Counted from the first letter of the stretch, positions 24,941 through 32,899 are shown. The stretch: 36,172 bases of DNA from Streptomyces sp. 150FB (GCF_000818195.1 NZ_JTHL01000001.1:3428057-3464228), one strand, 5' to 3'. The notes: generated from the letters alone by a model not told the origin. Made by a program: numbers and translations.

Positions 24941-25216
24941 TCAGGCGTCGCGGTCGTGCATGTCGTCGTCGTGCATGTCGTCCTTGTGCATGTCGTCCTT
25001 CATACCGTCGCGCATACGGCCCTCGCCCTGCTCACGGCCCTTCCCGGCGCGGTCCTTGGCGTCGGAGGAGCGGTCGGACATGTCGTCCTTGTTGCCGGCG
25101 CCCTTGTTGTCCGCGTTGCCCGCGGACTTGTTGCCCGAGTCCTTGTCGGCCATGCGCTTCTGCGCCTCGTTCTTGAGCTGGTCGGCCTTGTCCTTGAACT
25201 GATCGGAAATGCCCAT
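24941..25216 (-). CDS. small CsbD-like stress protein with Met/His/Asp-rich tail
   Basis: This 91-residue protein is extremely hydrophilic. It begins GISDQFKDKADQLKNEAQKRMADKD, which resembles the helical CsbD-like/general-stress proteins common in Streptomyces. The middle is Asn/Lys/Gly/Asp repeat-like (NKSAGNADNKGAGNKDD), and the C-terminus is a run of DDMH units (DDMHKDDMHDDDMHD). It has no cysteine and no membrane segment, and is probably disordered. AGGAG lies ten bases before ATG 25216, which rules out the longer in-frame start. The function of the family is unknown; osmotic or general stress induction is typical. Metal binding by the His/Asp/Met tail is a speculation of mine. Confidence 0.82.
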   Translation of the reverse strand: MGISDQFKDKADQLKNEAQKRMADKDSGNKSAGNADNKGAGNKDDMSDRSSDAKDRAGKGREQGEGRMRDGMKDDMHKDDMHDDDMHDRDA

Positions 25217-25291
25217 GGAAATTTCGCTCCTGGAAGGTGTGGGGGTGGGGCTCGACCAGACTGACACGACCTGACATTCAGTGCATTTCGA

Positions 25292-25332
25292 CCTACAAGC
25301 CTAAGTATAATTTTTATATCCAGCCCTGTAGG
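25292..25332 (+). promoter_or_regulatory. AT-rich promoter with perfect TATAAT inside an inverted repeat, upstream of the enoyl-CoA hydratase gene
   Basis: TATAAT at 25306-25311 is a perfect -10 box, rare in such GC-rich DNA. It is flanked by CCTACA (25292-25297) and TGTAGG (25327-25332), a six-base dyad. No good -35 hexamer is seen. The arrangement suits repression by the HxlR protein encoded downstream in the same operon; that link is inferred. Confidence 0.5.
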
Positions 25333-25341
25333 GTCGGAGAC

Positions 25342-26217
25342 ATGAGCGAATACGAGCAACTGACGGTCGAGAAGAAGTCGCCCGCGTACTGGGTGGTCAC
25401 CTTCGGCAACCCCCCGATCAACCTGATCGACTACGGCACAGTCCTCGACCTGCGGAAACTGATCGACACCCTGAACCGCGACCCCGAGGTGCGCGTGGTC
25501 GTGTTCCGGAGCGCGGACCCCGAGTACTTCCTCGCGCACTGGGACATCCTCAAGGACCCGTCCCCGCTCGCGGCCCTCCCGCCGGAGCCGGACGACATGT
25601 CGGCATGGGCGGGAACGCTGTCGCGGCTGGGCAAGGTGCGCGCGCTGACGATCTCGGCGCTCCGGGGCCGGGCGCGGGGCGCGGGCAGCGAGTTCGCGCT
25701 CGCGACGGACGTACGGTTCGCCTCCCGGGAGAACACCGTGCTCGGGCAGTTCGAGGTCGGGGTCGGGGCGGTGCCCGGCGGCGCGCCGATGGCTCAGCTC
25801 GCCAGGCTGGTCGGGCGTGGACGTGCGCTGGAGGTCCTGATCGGCGCCGACGACATCGACGGGGACCTCGCGGAGCGGTACGGATACGTCAACCGGTCCG
25901 TCCCCGACGCCGAACTGGACGCGTTCGTCGACGCCTTCGCCCGCCGGGTGGCCGGTTTCCCGAAGGCGGGGATCCTTGAGACGAAGGCGCTCGTGCACCA
26001 GGCGGTGCTGCCGCCCGACACCGAGTTCACGGCGGCGTCGAAGGCGTTCGAGGTCTCCTTCGGCCGGCCCGAGACGCAGGAGCGGGGCGCCCTGCTGGTC
26101 GAGCGCGGCCTCCAGCAGCGCGGTGAGGTCGAACTGCGGCTGGGACAGGCCGTCGCCGAACTCACACCGGCCTCCGAGGGAGAGGCCGACAGCACCGCCG
26201 TAGCCTCTCCGTCATGA
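25342..26217 (+). CDS. enoyl-CoA hydratase/isomerase family (crotonase) protein
   Basis: This 291-residue crotonase-fold protein starts at ATG 25342 (CGGAG upstream). PPINLIDYGTVLDLRKLID, FRSADPEYFLAHWDI, LRGRARGAGSEFALATDVRFAS and QFEVGVGAVPGGAPMAQLARLVGRGRALEVL follow the family order. The oxyanion-hole region carries Gly-Ala-Gly (GRARGAGSE). The hydratase glutamates are not in their usual positions: the second site reads VGVGAVPGG where hydratases have E-G-P, so it may catalyse another CoA-ester reaction or accept a non-CoA substrate. It ends in a 50-residue extension beyond the core. The stop overlaps the start of an HxlR regulator (ATGA), so the two are coupled. Confidence 0.85.
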   Translation: MSEYEQLTVEKKSPAYWVVTFGNPPINLIDYGTVLDLRKLIDTLNRDPEVRVVVFRSADPEYFLAHWDILKDPSPLAALPPEPDDMSAWAGTLSRLGKVRALTISALRGRARGAGSEFALATDVRFASRENTVLGQFEVGVGAVPGGAPMAQLARLVGRGRALEVLIGADDIDGDLAERYGYVNRSVPDAELDAFVDAFARRVAGFPKAGILETKALVHQAVLPPDTEFTAASKAFEVSFGRPETQERGALLVERGLQQRGEVELRLGQAVAELTPASEGEADSTAVASPS

Positions 26218-26729
26218 GTGAGCCGGAGCAGACCGCGGGTGATGGTTCCCGGGCGGGCGTGCCCTCCCCCGACACCGCCGCCGACACCGACACCGCCACC
26301 GGCGCGACCTGTTCGATAGAACGGGCCCTGACGGTTCTCGGCGAGCGCTGGACCTGCCTCATCCTGCGCGAGACACACGCGGGCAGGACCAGATTCGCCG
26401 AGATCCGGCAGTCCCTGGGCATAGCGCCGAACCTGCTGACCACCCGCCTGACCACCCTCGTCGATTCAGGCGTGCTCGAAAAGCGGTCCTACCGTGAGCC
26501 GGGTGAGCGAACGCGCTTCAGCTACCACCTCACCGACTCCGGCCGGCAGGCGCTGATAGTGCTGGGCGCGCTCCAGCAGTGGGGCGACCAGCACGTCCCG
26601 CGCCCCGAGGGCCCGTCGGCCGAGCGGCGTACCAGGAGTACGGGAGAGCTGCTCGACGTTTCCTTCACCACCCCCGGGGGCACGGCGGTGCCGATGAGCG
26701 ACGTCACGTTCGTCCCGACCGGGCGCTAG
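26214..26729 (+). CDS. HxlR family transcriptional regulator
   Basis: This 171-residue regulator has the HxlR winged-helix domain at about 30-125: TCSIERALTVLGERWTCLILRETHAGRTRFAEIRQSLGIAPNLLTTRL, then VLEKRSYREPGERTRFSYHLTDSGRQAL. The Cys in TCSIERAL is the redox- or aldehyde-sensitive position of several HxlR regulators. The disordered first 30 residues are rich in Asp/Thr. It is coupled to the crotonase gene by ATGA and probably represses its own operon through the inverted repeat at 25292-25332. Its 3' end overlaps the convergent SDR gene by 26 bases (26704-26729), so both stops lie inside the other gene. Confidence 0.9.
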   Translation: MSEPEQTAGDGSRAGVPSPDTAADTDTATGATCSIERALTVLGERWTCLILRETHAGRTRFAEIRQSLGIAPNLLTTRLTTLVDSGVLEKRSYREPGERTRFSYHLTDSGRQALIVLGALQQWGDQHVPRPEGPSAERRTRSTGELLDVSFTTPGGTAVPMSDVTFVPTGR

Positions 26730-27654
26730 CGCCCGCGTCGCGCGCCTGCTCGTCGGCGGCGCCGCCGAGGCCCACAAGTCCCTTGCGTATCCCGGCCAGA
26801 CGGGGTTCGAACCGGCGCATCTCCCGCGCGCCGACGGTGGCGACGAGGCCGGGCAGGTAGCCCCGCACGGACTGCATCCCGCGCAGCCACCACTGCGCGT
26901 ACACATGCGCCGAGCGCCGCTCTATCCCGGCGACGATCCGGTCCACGGCGGGGCCGAGCGGATACGTACGGTTCGACGGCCAGGGCAGCCGCCGGCGCAG
27001 GTCGCGCATCACCTCGTCCTGGTCGGCGCCGCGCACCATGTCCGTATCGGTCCAGGACAGATAGCCGACGCCGACCTTGACGCCTTTGTGGCCGACCTCG
27101 GAGCGCAGGCTGTGCGCGAACGCCTCGGCGCCCGCCTTGGACGCGCAGTACGCCGTCATCATCGGCGCCGGTGTGAGCGCGGCGAGCGAGGCGATCTGGA
27201 GGAAGTAGCCCCGGCTCCTCAGCAGCACGGGCAGGAAGGCGCGCGCCGTCACGGCGCCGCCGATCAGGTTGACCTCGACGACCCGGCGCCACGCTTCGGG
27301 GTCGGAGTCGAGGAACGGGCCGCCGGTCGCGACCCCGGCGTTGGCGACGACGATGTCCACCCGGCCGAAGCGCTCCTCGACCTCCCTCGCGACGCGGACC
27401 ATGGCCTCGTGGTCGGTGACGTCCGCGTACCAGTGGTCGCAGTCGGCGTGCAGCCGGGCGGCGACCCGCTTCAGCTCGTCCTCCTCCAGGCCGACGAGCG
27501 CGACCTTGGCACCGCGTGCCGAGAGCTTGCGGGCGAGCAGTTCGCCCACGCCGCGGGCGGCGCCGGTGACGACGGCCACCCGGCCATCGAGGCGTCCCGC
27601 GCCCTCTCCCGCGCTCGCACCCGCGTTGCGTCCTTCGTGTCCGTAGCTGCTCAC
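26704..27654 (-). CDS. short-chain dehydrogenase/reductase of the mymA-operon type
   Basis: This 316-residue SDR has VAVVTGAARGVGELLARKL (cofactor turn), VVANAGVATGGPF, VVEVNLIGGAVTARAFLP, a catalytic Ser in LQIASLAAL and YCASK (Tyr and Lys). The ~60-residue extension after the core (IVAGIERRSAHVYAQWWLRGMQSVRGYLPGL) is typical of long SDRs that accompany Baeyer-Villiger monooxygenases. GTG 27654 overlaps the hydrolase stop (GTGA) with GGAGGG upstream; the frame is open much further but that is not coding. It is the third gene of the operon beginning at 30202, and the enzyme probably acts on a ketone or alcohol related to the monooxygenase substrate. Its end overlaps the convergent HxlR gene. 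Confidence 0.88.
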   Translation of the reverse strand: MSSYGHEGRNAGASAGEGAGRLDGRVAVVTGAARGVGELLARKLSARGAKVALVGLEEDELKRVAARLHADCDHWYADVTDHEAMVRVAREVEERFGRVDIVVANAGVATGGPFLDSDPEAWRRVVEVNLIGGAVTARAFLPVLLRSRGYFLQIASLAALTPAPMMTAYCASKAGAEAFAHSLRSEVGHKGVKVGVGYLSWTDTDMVRGADQDEVMRDLRRRLPWPSNRTYPLGPAVDRIVAGIERRSAHVYAQWWLRGMQSVRGYLPGLVATVGAREMRRFEPRLAGIRKGLVGLGGAADEQARDAGASARSGRT

Positions 27655-28574
27655 GCGGCACCCTCCTTGGCGTTCACGTACGTCACCACCAGTTCGCGTA
27701 TGCGCGCGGTGACGGCTTCCGGGGCTTCGACGGGCGTCATGTGCCCGACCCCGTGGAGTTCCACCAGACCGGCGCAGTCGGGCAGCGCGGCGGCGAGCGC
27801 CCGTGCCTGTACGGGCGGGGTGAGGCGGTCGGCCGTACCGACGAACACAGCGGTGGGTACGCGCAACTCCCCGACCTCCGCGTCGAGATCGAGCACGGCG
27901 AGGACATGGGACCAGGCGACCCGGACCGCCCTGGGGCAGGCGTGCACCATCCGGACGCACGCGAGGACGCGCTCCGGTGCGGCGCCCGCGCCCATCGTCC
28001 CGTAGCGCAGCATCCGCTTCGAGAGCGGAGAGACCGGGCCGAGCGGCGCGGGCGAGCCGAGGATCTTCCCGGTGAGCCAGGTCCGGAGGCGTCCGGCGCG
28101 CAGCGGCAGCACCAGCGACTCGGCGACCAGCCGCGAACTGCCCGTGCTGCACAGCACGGCGGCAGCGGCGTGCTCCCGGAAGCCGGGCCGACCGGAGGCG
28201 GCCAGCAGCGTCATGCCGCCCATGGAATGCCCGGCGAGCACCGCCTGCTCCCCGGCCTCCAGCGTGGCGGCGAGCACCGCCTCCAGGTCGTCGGCGAGCG
28301 CGTCGGTGGTGTGTCCCGTACGGGCGGCGGGCGGCGCGGTACGGCCGTGGCCGCGCTGGTCGTAGACGATCACGCGGTGGTCGGCGGCGAGGTCGGCGAT
28401 CTGCGCGGCCCAGAAGCCGATCGAGCAGGTCCAGCCGTGGGAGAGGACGACGGCGGGCGCGCCGTCGGGTCCGTACACCTCGGTGTGCAGGCGCGAGCCG
28501 TCGGCGGAGACCACGGTCAGCTCGCGCGGGGCGGGCCTCCCGGACGGCGCGGCGGGCGCGGGGTCGCTCGTCAT
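27651..28574 (-). CDS. alpha/beta hydrolase
   Basis: This 307-residue hydrolase shows VVLSHGWTCSIGFW (oxyanion region), VIVYDQRGHGRT, the nucleophile elbow LAGHSMGGM (Ser), FVGTADRLTPP (acid Asp) and HGVGHMTP (catalytic His), the full triad in order. The cap region (about 150-230) is helical. No signal peptide is present. ATG 28574 overlaps the upstream monooxygenase stop, and its own stop overlaps the SDR start, so the three are coupled. A plausible job is hydrolysing the ester or lactone made by the monooxygenase, as in other operons with this gene order; the substrate is unknown. Confidence 0.9.
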   Translation of the reverse strand: MTSDPAPAAPSGRPAPRELTVVSADGSRLHTEVYGPDGAPAVVLSHGWTCSIGFWAAQIADLAADHRVIVYDQRGHGRTAPPAARTGHTTDALADDLEAVLAATLEAGEQAVLAGHSMGGMTLLAASGRPGFREHAAAAVLCSTGSSRLVAESLVLPLRAGRLRTWLTGKILGSPAPLGPVSPLSKRMLRYGTMGAGAAPERVLACVRMVHACPRAVRVAWSHVLAVLDLDAEVGELRVPTAVFVGTADRLTPPVQARALAAALPDCAGLVELHGVGHMTPVEAPEAVTARIRELVVTYVNAKEGAA

Positions 28575-30202
28575 CGGACGACCTCCGTCCGGGTCCGCTG
28601 CGCGGGCACGGACAGCGCGTCACCACCGTCACCACCACCACCGCCGGCCGCGCGGATCACCTCGTACTCCGCGAGGTTCACCTGCCGCGTCGCCCTGCGG
28701 AACTCGGTCGTGGTGCCGGGCCACAGGGTGGTGTTGCGGCCGCTCGCGTCCGTGTACCAGCTTGTGCAGCCGCCGGTGTTCCAGACGGTCCGCAGCATCC
28801 GCTGCTGCACCCGGTCGTTCCAGGCCCGTACGGCCGCGGGGCGCGCCGCGAGCGCCACGCCGCCGGCCCGGCCGCCGAGTCCGTCCAGCTTCTTCAGGTA
28901 ATCGGCCATGTAGTTGAGCTGGGACTCGATCATCAGAACCATGGACGAGTTGCCGAGACCCGTGTTGGGTCCGACGATCGTCATCCAGTTGGGGAAGCCG
29001 GCCGCCGAGGCGCCGCGCAGCGACTGCATCCCGTCCTTCCATGCCTCGGCGAGCGTGATGCCGTCGGCGCCCACCACGCGCTCGGCGATCGGCATGTCGG
29101 TGACGTGGAAGCCGGTGCCGAGGATGATCGCGTCGGCCTCGGTCCGCGTACCGTCGGCGGCGACCAGCGTCGATCCGTCCACCTCGGCGAGACCGGAGGC
29201 GATGACGTCGACATTGGGGCGGGCGAGCGCCGGGTAGTAGTTGCTGGAGAGCAGGATGCGCTTGCAGCCGATGCGGTACGGCGGCGTCAGCTTGGCCCGT
29301 AGCGCGGGGTCCTTGATGGCCAGCGCCATGTTGGCCTTGGCGAGGTTCTCGACGACCCCGAGCAGGTCGGGGTGTTTGGTGAACGCCTGGACCTGGGCCT
29401 CTCTGATGCCCCAGAGGAGCTGCCTGCGCAGCGTCCCGGTGAAGGGCAGTGCGCGGTGCAGCGCGCGCTCGGCCCGCGAGATCGCCCGGTCGGTGCGCGG
29501 CATCACCCAGGCCGGGGTCCGCTGGAACAGCGTGAGCCGCGCGACCTCGGGCTGTACGGCGGGCACGATCTGGATGGCGGAGGCGCCCGTACCGACCACG
29601 GCGACGCGCTTGCCGCGCAGGTCGTAACCGTGGTCCCAGCGCGCCGAGTGGAAGACCTTCCCGGGGAACGCGTCGAGCCCAGGTATCTCCGGCATCCGCG
29701 GATCCGAGAGCGCGCCGCTCGCGGAGACGACCACATCGGCGGTCAGCGTGCCGTGTGAGGTCTCCACGATCCAGTGCAGCGCCTCGCCGTCCCATCGCAT
29801 CCGCCGTACCTCGCGGCCCAGTCGCAGGTGCGGGCGGAGCCCGAAGGTGTCGGCGACATGTTCGAGATACGCCCTGATGTACGGCTGCCCGGAGAAGGTG
29901 CGCGGCCACTCCGGGTTGGGCGCGAAGGAGAAGGAGTAGAGGTGTGAGGGGATGTCACAGGCGCAGCCGGGGTAGGTATTGTCACGCCATGTCCCGCCGA
30001 CCGAGTCGCCGCGCTCCAGGAGGACAAAATCGGTGATCCCCTCGCGGCGCAGCCGTACGGCGGCGCCGAGGCCACCGAATCCGGACCCGATCACTGCCAC
30101 GCGTACATGCTCGAACTCGCGCTCGCTCTCCCGCTCCCGCTCCAGCTCCCGCTCGTACGCATGCTCCCGTTCCTGCCCCCGCTGTCCCGTGCCCTCGCTC
30201 AT
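28571..30202 (-). CDS. flavin-containing (Baeyer-Villiger type) monooxygenase
   Basis: The 543-residue enzyme has an FAD-binding VAVIGSGFGGLGAAV (GxGxxG at 39-44), then GGTWRDNTYPGCACD, the BVMO fingerprint FPGKVFHSARWD (Phe179, His185, Trp189-Asp190), a second NADPH-binding GTGASA (204-209) and TGFHVTDMP. It inserts oxygen into ketones or oxidises heteroatoms. A charged 20-residue leader made of ER repeats (ERELERERESEREFE) precedes the first strand. ATG 30202 is chosen for AGGAGG six bases upstream; a longer in-frame start at 30250 lies inside the palindrome. It heads an operon with a hydrolase and an SDR, the gene order of the mycobacterial mymA/lipR/Rv3085 cluster. The operon is probably controlled through the palindrome at 30227-30254. 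Confidence 0.92.
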   Translation of the reverse strand: MSEGTGQRGQEREHAYERELERERESEREFEHVRVAVIGSGFGGLGAAVRLRREGITDFVLLERGDSVGGTWRDNTYPGCACDIPSHLYSFSFAPNPEWPRTFSGQPYIRAYLEHVADTFGLRPHLRLGREVRRMRWDGEALHWIVETSHGTLTADVVVSASGALSDPRMPEIPGLDAFPGKVFHSARWDHGYDLRGKRVAVVGTGASAIQIVPAVQPEVARLTLFQRTPAWVMPRTDRAISRAERALHRALPFTGTLRRQLLWGIREAQVQAFTKHPDLLGVVENLAKANMALAIKDPALRAKLTPPYRIGCKRILLSSNYYPALARPNVDVIASGLAEVDGSTLVAADGTRTEADAIILGTGFHVTDMPIAERVVGADGITLAEAWKDGMQSLRGASAAGFPNWMTIVGPNTGLGNSSMVLMIESQLNYMADYLKKLDGLGGRAGGVALAARPAAVRAWNDRVQQRMLRTVWNTGGCTSWYTDASGRNTTLWPGTTTEFRRATRQVNLAEYEVIRAAGGGGGDGGDALSVPAQRTRTEVVR

Positions 30203-30226
30203 GCCGCCGCCCTCCTGCCCCACAGA

Positions 30227-30254
30227 AACCATGCCAGTGATCACTGGCATGGTT
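30227..30254. promoter_or_regulatory. perfect 28-bp palindrome, operator between the monooxygenase operon and merR
   Basis: The half site AACCATGCCAGTGA (30227-30240) is followed with no spacer by its exact reverse complement (30241-30254). It lies 24 bases before the start of the BVMO gene and 79 bases before the MerR start. Its length and symmetry make it an operator of a dimeric regulator. A regulator other than the adjacent MerR (for example a TetR outside the window) remains possible, because MerR sites usually lie between -35 and -10 boxes. Confidence 0.85.
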
Positions 30255-30333
30255 GGGAGAGTAGAGCAGCGCCGTACTCGTGGGTAGGGGTTGGACGAAA
30301 CAAGTTACCGCCGGTACGACATAGGCTGACCAT

Positions 30334-30999
30334 GTGGAAGCCGTACGTGAATACCGCATGGAGGAGCTGGCCGATGCGGCCGGCATCACCGCACGCACCG
30401 TGCGCTTCTACCGCGAACGCGGCCTGATCCCGCCGCCGCGCCGGGAGGGCCGGATCGCCTGGTACAGCGACCACCACCTGGCCAGGCTCCGTACGATCGC
30501 CGGCCTGCTGGAGCGCGGCCACACCCTCAACGGCATCGCCGACCTCGCCACCGCGTTCGACAGCGGCAAGGACATGAGCGAGGTGCTCGGCCTCGCGGAG
30601 ATCGGCGAGGAGACACCGGTACGGCTCAGCCCCGAGGAGCTCGCGGACTACTTCGAGGGCGAGGTCAGCGCGGAGAACCTCGCCGCGGCGCTCGACTCCG
30701 GCTATCTGGCGGTGGACGGCGACCAGATCGTCCACATCAGCCGGCGGCTGCTGGACGTGTCGGCGGCGCTGGTACGCAAGGGCGTGCCGCTCGCCGCGGT
30801 CCTGGAGGCGGGGCGCAGGGCGCGGCAACACACGGACGCGCTGGCGGAGTTGTTCATCACGGTCATGGAGACCTATGTGGGGGACGACTCGGCGGAGGAG
30901 CTGCGGCCACTGGCGAAGAGCGTGGTGGAGGCGGAGCTGTCGATGGCGCTGGACCGACGGCTGCGTACGGGGGGTACGGGGCGCCCGGGCGGCGCCTGA
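30334..30999 (+). CDS. MerR family transcriptional regulator
   Basis: This 221-residue regulator has a winged-helix N-terminus typical of MerR: YRMEELADAAGITARTVRFYRERGLIPPPRREGRIAWYSDHHLARLRTIAGLLERGHTLNGI. The C-terminal effector domain is helical with no Cys cluster, so it is unlikely to be a metal sensor. GTG 30334 is used because a TAGGCT box at 30322-30327 sits six bases upstream, as in leaderless genes; an alternative ATG at 30358 would shorten it by eight residues. It is divergent from the monooxygenase operon, with the 28-bp palindrome between, and is the best candidate for its local controller. Confidence 0.88.
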   Translation: MEAVREYRMEELADAAGITARTVRFYRERGLIPPPRREGRIAWYSDHHLARLRTIAGLLERGHTLNGIADLATAFDSGKDMSEVLGLAEIGEETPVRLSPEELADYFEGEVSAENLAAALDSGYLAVDGDQIVHISRRLLDVSAALVRKGVPLAAVLEAGRRARQHTDALAELFITVMETYVGDDSAEELRPLAKSVVEAELSMALDRRLRTGGTGRPGGA

Positions 31000-31026
31000 C
31001 CGTCGTACCCAACCGTCCCGTACCCG

Positions 31027-31839
31027 TCAGACCCCGGCGCCCAGGCCGTCGTACGCGACCGTCACCGGGGCGTGGTCGCTCCAGCGCTCGCCGTGCGTGG
31101 CCGCGCGCTCCACCCAGGCCTTGACCGTACGGGCGGCGAGCCCGGGAGTCGCCACGTGGTAGTCGATGCGCCACCCGGTGTCGTTGTCGAAGGCGCGCCC
31201 CCGGTACGACCACCACGAGTACGGGCCGTCCTGCTCCGGGTGCTGGGCCCGTACGACATCGGTGTAGCCCGCGTCGTCGAAGACCCGGCTCAGCCAGGCG
31301 CGCTCCTCCGGCAGGAAACCGGACGACTTCTGGTTGGCCCGCCAGTTCTTCAGGTCGGCCCGCTGGTGGGCGATGTTCCAGTCGCCGCAGACCAGCACCT
31401 CGCGGCCGTCGGCGGCGGCGCGGACCTTCAGCTCCTCCAGGTACGCCAGGAACTCGTCCATGAAGCGGACCTTCTCGTCCTGCCGGTCGGTGCCGACCTC
31501 GCCCGACGGCAGGTAGAGGCTGGCGACCGTGACACCGGGCAGGTCGATCTCGGCGTACCGGCCGCTCGTGTCGAACTCCGCGCTCCCGAAACCGATCCGC
31601 ACCCGCTCCGGCTCCTGCCGGGAGAGCAGCGCCACACCCGCGCGGCCCTTGGCGGCCGCCGGCGCGTACACGGCGTGCCAGCCGGCCGGCTCGCGTACGC
31701 CTTCGGGCAACTGGCCGGGCTCGGCCCGTACCTCTTGCAGGCAGACCACATCGGCCGCGGTCAGCGCCAGCCACTCCACGAAGCCCTTCTTGGCGGCGGC
31801 GCGCAGTCCATTCACATTCACAGAGGTCACGGTGAGCAC
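31027..31839 (-). CDS. xthA: exodeoxyribonuclease III
   Basis: This 270-residue enzyme is an AP endonuclease/3'-5' exonuclease of base-excision repair. Its motifs are all present: SVNVNGLRAA (Asn), VVCLQEVRA (metal Glu), GRYAEIDLPGVTVASLYLPSGEVG, VCGDWNIAH (Asp, Asn), WWSYRGRAFDNDTGWRIDYHVAT and WSDHAPV (Asp-His catalytic pair). Length is typical of XthA. GTG 31839 is preceded by TAGTGT six bases upstream and lacks a ribosome-binding site, so it may be leaderless. It is convergent with the MerR gene, with 27 bases between the stops, and 32 bases beyond the stop of the same-strand deacetylase gene. Confidence 0.93.
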   Translation of the reverse strand: MLTVTSVNVNGLRAAAKKGFVEWLALTAADVVCLQEVRAEPGQLPEGVREPAGWHAVYAPAAAKGRAGVALLSRQEPERVRIGFGSAEFDTSGRYAEIDLPGVTVASLYLPSGEVGTDRQDEKVRFMDEFLAYLEELKVRAAADGREVLVCGDWNIAHQRADLKNWRANQKSSGFLPEERAWLSRVFDDAGYTDVVRAQHPEQDGPYSWWSYRGRAFDNDTGWRIDYHVATPGLAARTVKAWVERAATHGERWSDHAPVTVAYDGLGAGV

Positions 31840-31871
31840 CCCGGCACACTACCCGCCCGGCGGCGAGGGGC

Positions 31872-32654
31872 TCACGGGCGATAGACCATCCCGGGTTCCG
31901 GTTTCGCGGGCGCCAGGAGCTGGGAGACGGTCACCACCGTGTAGCCGCGCTTCTTCAGCGCGTCCAGGATGCCGGGAACGGCGGGGACGGTCCCGGGATA
32001 GATGTCGTGCAGCAGGATGATCCCGTCCCTGTGCGTCTGGTCGAGGACACGCTTCTGGATCAGGGCCGAGTCGGTGGTCTTGTAGTCCTTGGCCGTGACG
32101 CTCCACAGGACCTGCGAGAGTCCGAGGTCCTTGGCGACCCCTGAGACGTCCTCGTTGGTGCGGCCCTGCGGCGGGCGCATCAGGACGGGCTTGCGGCCGG
32201 TTATTCGCTGAACCGCGTCCTGGGTGAGGGACATCTCCTTGCGGGCCTCGGCGGGCTTGATGTCGGTGAGTATCTGGTGGGTCCAGGTGTGGTTGCCGAG
32301 TTCATTGCCGTCGGCGGCTATCTCGCGCACGGTGTCGGGGAACTTCATGACGTGGTTCTTGCCGAGCATCATGAAGGTCGCATGGGCGCCGTGCTGCTTC
32401 AGGACATCCAGCAGCTTCGGCGTGTACTTACTGGGTCCCGCGTCAAAGGTGAGCGCCACGCACGTGGCCTTGCGGCAGTCGACCGAACCACCGGCGACCT
32501 TCGCCGATTTCGGGGCCGCGCCACGGGCTTTGACCGGAGAGGTGACGGGGTACGAAGCTCCGCACGCGCTCACCGCCGCGGCCATGAAGGCGGCCGCCAC
32601 GGCTCCCGCGGCAACTCGGCCCGGTCGCGCGGGCATTGATATCTGTTTCGGCAT
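31872..32654 (-). CDS. lipoprotein polysaccharide deacetylase (NodB domain)
   Basis: This 260-residue protein has a signal peptide with a lipobox (AAVSAC, Cys31), so it is a lipid-anchored extracytoplasmic enzyme. The NodB motifs run in order: ALTFDAGPS (motif 1, Asp70), HTWTH (121-125, metal His pair), LMRPPQGR (motif 3), and IILLHDIYPGTVPAV (last motif with His). In motif 1 the second, metal-binding Asp is Ala71, a variant that does occur in actinomycete members, so activity cannot be assumed or excluded. Substrates could be peptidoglycan or another N-acetylated glycan. AAGGAG precedes ATG 32654. It sits beside the surface-layer gene cluster, but no functional link is proven. Confidence 0.88.
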   Translation of the reverse strand: MPKQISMPARPGRVAAGAVAAAFMAAAVSACGASYPVTSPVKARGAAPKSAKVAGGSVDCRKATCVALTFDAGPSKYTPKLLDVLKQHGAHATFMMLGKNHVMKFPDTVREIAADGNELGNHTWTHQILTDIKPAEARKEMSLTQDAVQRITGRKPVLMRPPQGRTNEDVSGVAKDLGLSQVLWSVTAKDYKTTDSALIQKRVLDQTHRDGIILLHDIYPGTVPAVPGILDALKKRGYTVVTVSQLLAPAKPEPGMVYRP

Positions 32655-32852
32655 GGTGCTTTCTCCTTGAAGTGAACCCCGCGGGGGGCAGCTTCAAGAG
32701 CGCTCGACGGCAACGGAAGCTGTTGCCTGGAACGCTAGGAGTTTCGACCTTCGACCACTTCGGCGAAAAGTCGGTAGCACCGTCCGTAAAAAGTCTGGGC
32801 GGGAGATGATGTCCCCTACCAAAGTAGGGAACCGGCTTATCCCTTCGGCATG

Positions 32853-32891
32853 AAAAAAGCCCGGCTCGACGTTTCCGTCGAACCGGGCTTT
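32853..32891 (-). terminator. rho-independent-type terminator of rodlin 1
   Basis: On the minus strand AAAGCCCGG pairs with CCGGGCTTT, with the inner TCGAC/GTCGA extending the stem, followed by a T-run (six T). It ends the rodlin message seven bases after its stop and is one of the few U-tailed terminators in the window. Confidence 0.8.
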
Positions 32892-32899
32892 CAGGACGA

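Noticed and set aside
27655..28641. Extended N-terminus of the SDR gene
   Set aside because: This stretch is the antisense-frame shadow of the hydrolase gene; GTG 27654 has a good ribosome-binding site and overlaps the hydrolase stop.
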